Assembly: GCA_003661015.1 (NCBI GenBank)
Contig: QMVI01000028.1
Location: 1 to 9,467 of the forward strand
DNA: 9,467 bases
Reading direction: 5' to 3'
DNA from: Methanosarcinales archaeon
GTDB lineage: Archaea > Halobacteriota > Methanosarcinia > DSM-18856 > Methermicoccaceae
The notes beneath the pieces were generated by a model that was not told where the DNA came from, ran no database searches, and saw only the letters and a list, made by a program, of their open reading frames with translations. Of this stretch, positions 6,675-9,467 are shown one piece after another. The translations under genes were made by a program, and so were the position numbers. The number at the start of each line of letters is the position of its first letter. Positions within the stretch are counted from its first letter, which is position 1.

Positions 6675-6683
6675 AGAAGGTGT
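6663..6683. terminator. Near-palindrome spanning two overlapping convergent stop codons
   Basis: ACACCT (6663-6668) and AGGTGT (6678-6683) form a 21-base inverted repeat with one mismatch in ten pairs. At its centre TTAA (6671-6674) provides the TAA stops of both the plus-strand beta-helix gene and the minus-strand membrane-protein gene. A hairpin here could act as a bidirectional terminator or RNA end; no long T-run follows on the plus strand, so this is uncertain. Confidence 0.4.
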
Positions 6684-7180
6684 ATGGCGATTCTTGTGGA
6701 GAATGCAATCGTTATCGAACTCAAAAAAGATGCCAGAACTATGACAATCCACAGATACTCGGGTTTCAGACCGAGCAATTTTCCCAGTACTGATGCGGTC
6801 ACAGCACCGCTTCCCTGAAACGGGATAAAAACCAGTACGAATATTCCTATGTAGGTGAATCTCCATATCCATGGACGGCGGGAGAGGATGTTGATAGCAT
6901 TCACCATCACCCGTGCTATGATGTCTCCAATCACCCTGAGTCTGCACACAAGGTCGAAGTTCCATATGATGAAGAGGGATGTGAGAGCGTCCATGGTGGT
7001 GAAGGTGAGAGCGGTGTGAAGTGGCTCAAATCCCAGAGCCACGGCAGTCGGGATAACAGACTCCTTCCCGAGCGGTGGGAAGAAATAAACCACCATGAGT
7101 GGGTATATTTCACGGGACTGAATTATCAAGAAAATGACTGCAAGAGCGATGGGCAGGATAACTTTTATCCGTCTATCCAT
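6671..7180 (-). CDS. Integral membrane protein, COG2426 / Sm_multidrug_ex-like
   Basis: The 169-residue protein is very hydrophobic, with membrane segments at about 7-21, 27-50, 56-75, 108-122 and 143-165. FPPLGKESVIPTAVALG (about 34-50) and FIPFQGSGAVTASVLGKLLGL (about 118-138) resemble the two signature loops of the COG2426/PF06695 family (the P-x-x-E-x-x-x-x-P-x-A and PxPGTGAxTG motifs), named small multidrug export proteins though transport is poorly proven. Start: ATG at 7180 has a TATA element (7202-7212) centred 27 bases upstream, consistent with a leaderless mRNA. Its TAA overlaps the stop of the convergent beta-helix gene. Family assignment is from remembered motifs, so function is left open. 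Confidence 0.72.
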   Translation of the reverse strand: MDRRIKVILPIALAVIFLIIQSREIYPLMVVYFFPPLGKESVIPTAVALGFEPLHTALTFTTMDALTSLFIIWNFDLVCRLRVIGDIIARVMVNAINILSRRPWIWRFTYIGIFVLVFIPFQGSGAVTASVLGKLLGLKPEYLWIVIVLASFLSSITIAFSTRIAIHLL

Positions 7181-7201
7181 GATTTTGATTTATCGTTGTT
7201 G

Positions 7202-7212
7202 AAATATATATC
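7202..7212 (-). promoter_or_regulatory. TATA box of the COG2426-like gene
   Basis: The minus strand reads GATATATATTT, centred about 27 bases before the ATG at 7180. The element is almost symmetric, so it could in principle also serve the weak plus-strand ORF at 7216, but the spacing to that start is too short for a leaderless message. Confidence 0.6.
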
Positions 7213-7215
7213 TAT

Positions 7216-7515
7216 GTGAGAGCTGACGGGCTGGACTACGTGGCTTTCATCCTGATTTGGGTGCTGAGCTTGATAGCACTCTATCAGGCGAGAACCTTTG
7301 CCAAGAACTTCATCAAGAAGGGCATGAAACGAAACGATTGGACTGGGTATCCTCACGGATACCCCCCAATTCTTTTTTATACCAGTAATGTAATGGTTTA
7401 TCATGATGTTGGGCATTCTGTGCAAATTTGGACTGCACAAATGGAAGGAGAGATACACGATATATGCGTCTTCCAATGTGGTGGATGTGGAGAGAGTGTG
7501 TTTGAGGTGTGGTAA
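7216..7515 (+). CDS. Doubtful small membrane-protein ORF, possibly truncated or frameshifted
   Basis: From a GTG the frame gives 99 residues. The first 35 or so look real: a membrane helix YVAFILIWVLSLIALYQA (about 8-25), a basic tail AKNFIKK, and GC-rich third codon positions like the neighbours. After about residue 43 the sequence no longer looks like a protein, and the DNA contains a hairpin with a T-run (7345-7378), a TATA box and the convincing 47-residue gene in another frame. A short membrane peptide ending near 7330 by a frameshift, or no gene at all, are both possible. No family recognised. Confidence 0.3.
   Translation: MRADGLDYVAFILIWVLSLIALYQARTFAKNFIKKGMKRNDWTGYPHGYPPILFYTSNVMVYHDVGHSVQIWTAQMEGEIHDICVFQCGGCGESVFEVW
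7345..7378 (+). terminator. Hairpin followed by an oligo-T run
   Basis: GGGTATCC (7345-7352) and GGATACCC (7357-7364) form a perfect 8-bp stem with a TCAC loop. After a short C/A stretch comes TTCTTTTTT (7370-7378). This resembles an intrinsic terminator on the plus strand and would close any transcript entering from 7216. The T-run runs directly into the TATA box of the next small gene. Confidence 0.45.
7373..7381 (+). promoter_or_regulatory. TATA box of the 47-residue zinc protein gene
   Basis: TTTTTTATA is centred about 26 bases before the ATG at 7403, and no Shine-Dalgarno sequence precedes that ATG, so the message is probably leaderless. Confidence 0.5.
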
Positions 7516-7546
7516 GAAGGAGAACCATGTCAAACCCAGACAGTGA
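7403..7546 (+). CDS. 47-residue putative zinc-binding protein
   Basis: The frame ATG ATG TTG GGC encodes MMLGILCKFGLHKWKERY and ends VERVCLRCGKKENHVKPRQ before a TGA. C7-x4-H12-K-W near the start and C33-x2-C36-G near the end form a C/H plus CxxC zinc-ribbon-like layout seen in small archaeal and phage proteins of the CKxxGHKW type. The charged, self-consistent sequence and a correctly spaced TATA box support a real gene despite its size. It overlaps the last 17 bases of the convergent methyltransferase gene. A nucleic-acid or protein-binding role is a guess. The start could be either of the two adjacent ATGs. Confidence 0.68.
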   Translation: MMLGILCKFGLHKWKERYTIYASSNVVDVERVCLRCGKKENHVKPRQ

Positions 7547-8087
7547 AGTGCTGTTTTGGTAGAATGTCAAACTCCCCATCCAGCCTGTATCCTGCCTGTC
7601 TCATCTCCATCATTATGGTGTTCTTAGGCACATAATGTCCAAAAATTCTGCGGAATAACGATTTCTCGTAATCTATTATGACAACTCTTCCGTCTGGTTT
7701 CAGAACTTCTCTCAACCTCCTGAAATATTCCACCCTGTTTTTGATGTGGTGGGTGAGATTGCGCATGAACACAAAATCCACTTTCACTTTTTCTGGCAGA
7801 GAGAATCCTGATGGGGTTGCGAGGACTGTGATGAGGTTGGTGATGCTGTTCTTCCCTGCCATCATCTGTATGTACTCCAAGAACTTGGGATTCGTATCAA
7901 CCGCATAAACCCTGCCTTCCCCTCCCACCACCTCTGAAAATCTCATTGAGAAATAGCCACCTCCGGCACCCACATCTGCTATTACCTGCCCCTCCTTCAA
8001 GCCCATCCTTTTTATGATTTCGTCCGGCCTGTTCTTCGGGTCTGATGCCAGTCTGTTGAGCATCTCAGCCTTTTTCAGCCCCATCAT
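7530..8087 (-). CDS. Class I SAM-dependent methyltransferase (UbiE/Methyltransf_11-like)
   Basis: The 185-residue protein shows a Rossmann-type methyltransferase. The SAM-binding motif I is ADVGAGGGYFSMRF (about 37-50), the acidic ribose-binding residue is D64 in AVDTNPKFLEY, and VKVDFVFMRNLTHHI (about 101-115) and LREVLKPDGRVVIIDYEK (about 125-142) are the later motifs. The N-terminal RLASDPKNRPDEIIKRMGLKEG resembles the archaeal group that methylates small molecules or metals. The substrate is unknown. The ATG pair at 8087/8084 was chosen; the codon just before is TAG, and if TAG is sense the gene could begin at ATG 8096 or GTG 8099. The TGA stop lies inside the convergent 47-residue gene, and the end is slightly shorter than usual. 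Confidence 0.85.
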   Translation of the reverse strand: MMGLKKAEMLNRLASDPKNRPDEIIKRMGLKEGQVIADVGAGGGYFSMRFSEVVGGEGRVYAVDTNPKFLEYIQMMAGKNSITNLITVLATPSGFSLPEKVKVDFVFMRNLTHHIKNRVEYFRRLREVLKPDGRVVIIDYEKSLFRRIFGHYVPKNTIMMEMRQAGYRLDGEFDILPKQHFTVWV

Positions 8088-8207
8088 CTACCCCATCACC
8101 GTCTCATTTCTTATCCATCCTACTTATCTATCATACTCTCTTCTCTTTCATTCTTATTTCATTTTATTTCATCTCATCTCATCTAACTTTATTTCATCTT
8201 CTCCATC
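8088..8207. other. Intergenic purine/pyrimidine-asymmetric stretch
   Basis: Between the RHH and methyltransferase genes the plus strand is nearly all pyrimidine with A (repeated TTTCAT, CTCATCT and ATTTCAT words, about 8130-8205), so the minus-strand RNA is purine rich. No clear TATA box, hairpin or gene was found. It may hold the end of the RHH transcript and a weak methyltransferase promoter. Confidence 0.4.
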
Positions 8208-8582
8208 TTAAACTTTCCCAGAGAACACATCACTCCCCCCTTCATTCCTATTCCTCTCCCTGAGCCATCTGACAAACGCATCCATCACAACCTCGACCAC
8301 CTCTGTCCTCTCCTCCTCGCTCATGCCCACCGCCCTCACAAGAATCGGTCTCATGTTCTCTGCGATGAGGGAAACACCTGTCGGTTTCAATTGCTCTACA
8401 AGTTCGTCCAGTGCTCTGTTCACCATGACCTTCGGGTCTATTTCCTCCCCGTACTTCATGACCAGCATTCTAATCACATCTCCATACGAGCGCCCATGCC
8501 TTCTTTTCAGTGTATCAAGCTGGGCATACACCTCTGCAGGCACTTTTATGCTCTTCCTCTCATTCCTATTCTTTCCACCCAT
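8208..8582 (-). CDS. Ribbon-helix-helix (CopG/Arc-like) DNA-binding protein
   Basis: The 124-residue protein starts with a basic arm and a ribbon-helix-helix pattern: strand RKSIKVPAEVY (about 9-19), helix AQLDTLKRRHG, turn RSYGD, helix VIRMLVMKYGEE (to about 47). A helical C-terminal part follows (VMVNRALDELVEQL and EEERTEVVEVVMDAFVRWLRE) that may make oligomers or bind a partner. The ATG at 8582 has GGAGGTG 10 bases upstream. The frame also extends to a GTG at 8696, and another strong AAGGAGGTG at 8682-8690 precedes a GTG at 8678, so a longer 156-residue form beginning VSCRANPVSS is possible. The gene follows the TBP paralogue in the same direction and is probably co-transcribed. Role as a regulator is inferred. 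Confidence 0.7.
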   Translation of the reverse strand: MGGKNRNERKSIKVPAEVYAQLDTLKRRHGRSYGDVIRMLVMKYGEEIDPKVMVNRALDELVEQLKPTGVSLIAENMRPILVRAVGMSEEERTEVVEVVMDAFVRWLRERNRNEGGSDVFSGKV

Positions 8583-8606
8583 GTCCACTGTCCACCTCCC
8601 CGGAGT

Positions 8607-8627
8607 GTAAGGTATGCGATACCCTAC
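8607..8627 (-). promoter_or_regulatory. Imperfect palindrome upstream of the RHH gene
   Basis: On the minus strand GTAGGGTAT and ATACCTTAC flank CGC, giving a 9-bp stem with one G-U pair, 25 bases before the ATG at 8582. It could be an operator for the RHH protein or an mRNA hairpin controlling translation. If the longer RHH start is correct it lies inside coding sequence. Confidence 0.35.
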
Positions 8628-8707
8628 CCGATAGCTCTTGATGGAGTGTGAGCTAACCGGGTTCGCTCTGCAGCTCACCGCCACCTCCTTTCGCACGAAA
8701 TTCAGCC

Positions 8708-9262
8708 TTAATGAAGCTCCACCATTACTTTATTGGGTGAATTTTGGGGTGGGATGTGGTCTGAGGGTGGAATTCCACCTGTGTCCACCCACACCATATC
8801 CAGCCACTCTTCCACCCCTCTCCACACATCCTCCACAGATTTTGCTCCCATAACCATGCAACTTCCACTCTCGAATACGATGGACGTTGCCCACTCGTTC
8901 CTGATGACGACCGCACAGAACATCTCTGGCTCGTATCTCACATCGAAATCATTTTCAGATAGCACATTGTAGAGGGTGGACAGGTGAATACCATCCAGAT
9001 GTCCTTTCGCGACCACATTCACAACCCGTGCGTTTCTCACCCTGTGTCCCGTGAGCGAGTACCCTCCCCTCATGAGGGCATCAATGGACTCCTCCTCGGT
9101 TTTCGCACCGGTGCATGTGATCGCACCTGATGAGTACAGGTGGAGGGTGCATCCTCCGTATCTGTACTCGATTCTGTGTTTCTTTTTTGTCCCTTTCGCT
9201 TTTGCATCTCCGACTCCGTCAACCCGTCCCACAGAGACAACATTCACTATTGTTAATAGCAT
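8708..9262 (-). CDS. Divergent TATA-binding protein (TBP) paralogue
   Basis: The 184-residue protein has the two direct repeats of TBP. The second is complete: VVNVVAKGHLDGIHLSTLYNV, RYEPEMFCAVVIR, and SIVFESGSCMVMGAKSVED (about 80-145), with the intercalating-type phenylalanines F115 and F130. The first is shortened (about 3-65): TIVNVVSVGRVDG leads through a basic linker KAKGTKKKHR to LHLYSSGAITCTGAKTEEES. The YEPEQFPGLVYR strand-helix portion is missing and the SSG phenylalanine is Tyr43. A tail of about 27 residues follows. Archaeal TBP nucleates transcription at TATA boxes with TFB; this protein is probably a specialised paralogue rather than the main TBP. The ATG at 9262 has a TATA box centred 27-28 bases upstream. 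RHH gene follows. Confidence 0.82.
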   Translation of the reverse strand: MLLTIVNVVSVGRVDGVGDAKAKGTKKKHRIEYRYGGCTLHLYSSGAITCTGAKTEEESIDALMRGGYSLTGHRVRNARVVNVVAKGHLDGIHLSTLYNVLSENDFDVRYEPEMFCAVVIRNEWATSIVFESGSCMVMGAKSVEDVWRGVEEWLDMVWVDTGGIPPSDHIPPQNSPNKVMVELH

Positions 9263-9293
9263 ATTAATAACATACTATTAATTAATATTTAAA
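9263..9293 (-). promoter_or_regulatory. TBP-paralogue promoter with start-site palindrome
   Basis: The minus strand has TTTAAATA at 9286-9293, centred about 27 bases before the ATG at 9262, so the transcript is probably leaderless. Between the TATA box and the ATG, ATTAATA (9276-9282) and TATTAAT (9263-9269) form a perfect inverted repeat with a 6-base spacer, just at the expected transcription start. Such a site could bind a repressor, for example the RHH protein, or the TBP itself. Confidence 0.55.
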
Positions 9294-9304
9294 GCTAATG
9301 GAGT

Positions 9305-9350
9305 GGGTGGGAGAGAAGAATCGGGACGGGTGGGAGAGAAGAATCGGAAC
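9305..9350 (+). repeat. Two tandem copies of a 23-bp unit
   Basis: A purine-rich 23-base unit beginning GGGTGGGAGAGAAGAATCGG occupies 9305-9327 and 9328-9350, with one difference (G to A at the 21st base). It lies between the TBP promoter and the end of the next upstream gene, with no ORF of its own. Confidence 0.85.
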
Positions 9351-9365
9351 AGATACAATGCACTT

Positions 9366-9467
9366 TTAATACAGAGTCTTGAGAAAAACACCAAGGTCAT
9401 CGATAGGTCTGACTTTTGAGATTAAGCTTTCAAAATCGGCTCTGTCTCCATATTTCTCTTCATAACT
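9366..9467 (-). CDS. C-terminal fragment of an unidentified protein
   Basis: From the window edge this minus-strand frame is open for 33 residues, beginning SYEEKYGDRADFESL and ending IDDLGVFLKTLY before a TAA at 9366-9368. Acidic and hydrophobic residues alternate as in a helical C-terminus. The rest lies outside the window and no family is recognised. It would lie upstream of the TBP paralogue in the same direction, but 100 bases and a separate promoter divide them. Confidence 0.5.
   Translation of the reverse strand, partial: SYEEKYGDRADFESLISKVRPIDDLGVFLKTLY

Noticed and set aside
8130..8205. Short CATCT/TTTCAT words as a CRISPR-like array or an origin
   Set aside because: The words are irregular, without constant repeats and spacers, and no Cas or replication gene is nearby.

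Overview
The window is archaeal, most likely from a euryarchaeon. It encodes a TATA-binding-protein homologue, an Lrp/AsnC regulator, an archaeal-type flavoprotein AfpA and an FprA-type flavodiiron protein. Several genes have A/T-rich TATA elements centred about 26-28 bases before the start codon, which implies leaderless mRNAs. The O2-defence cluster with FprA and AfpA recalls Archaeoglobales and methanogens. The exact lineage cannot be read from the sequence.

The most striking signal is TAG used inside genes. Two adjacent genes, the Lrp/AsnC regulator (TAG at 4207-4209) and a secreted beta-helix protein (TAG at 5157-5159), are each interrupted by one in-frame TAG. In both, the same family continues in the same frame to a TGA or TAA. 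None of the 14 supported gene ends in the window uses TAG (nine TGA, five TAA). The simplest reading is that TAG is a sense codon here, most plausibly pyrrolysine as in methylamine-using archaea. Two independent nonsense mutations remain possible.

Layout. 2-226 (+): the end of a sugar-nucleotide pyrophosphorylase with a left-handed beta-helix tail. 360-3797 (-): a five-gene oxidative-stress operon in the order peroxiredoxin, desulfoferrodoxin/superoxide reductase, FprA, iron-sulfur flavoprotein and AfpA. The last four are joined by three successive 4-base ATGA stop/start overlaps. 3904-4320 (+): the divergent Lrp/AsnC gene. The shared intergenic region has a 15-base palindrome and a duplicated TATA segment, so this protein probably controls itself and the operon. 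4386-6674 (+): the secreted beta-helix protein. 6671-7180 (-): a COG2426/Sm_multidrug_ex-like membrane protein whose stop codon overlaps the beta-helix gene's stop. 7216-7546 (+): a doubtful membrane ORF and a convincing 47-residue putative zinc protein. 7530-8087 (-): a SAM-dependent methyltransferase. 8208-9262 (-): a probable two-gene unit of a divergent TBP paralogue followed by a ribbon-helix-helix protein. 9366-9467 (-): the tail of an unidentified gene.

In the operon, superoxide reductase would turn superoxide into peroxide, peroxiredoxin would remove the peroxide, and FprA would reduce O2 to water. The iron-sulfur flavoprotein and AfpA are probable electron carriers linking the system to ferredoxin or F420 pools. 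No tRNA, rRNA, CRISPR array or transposase was seen.
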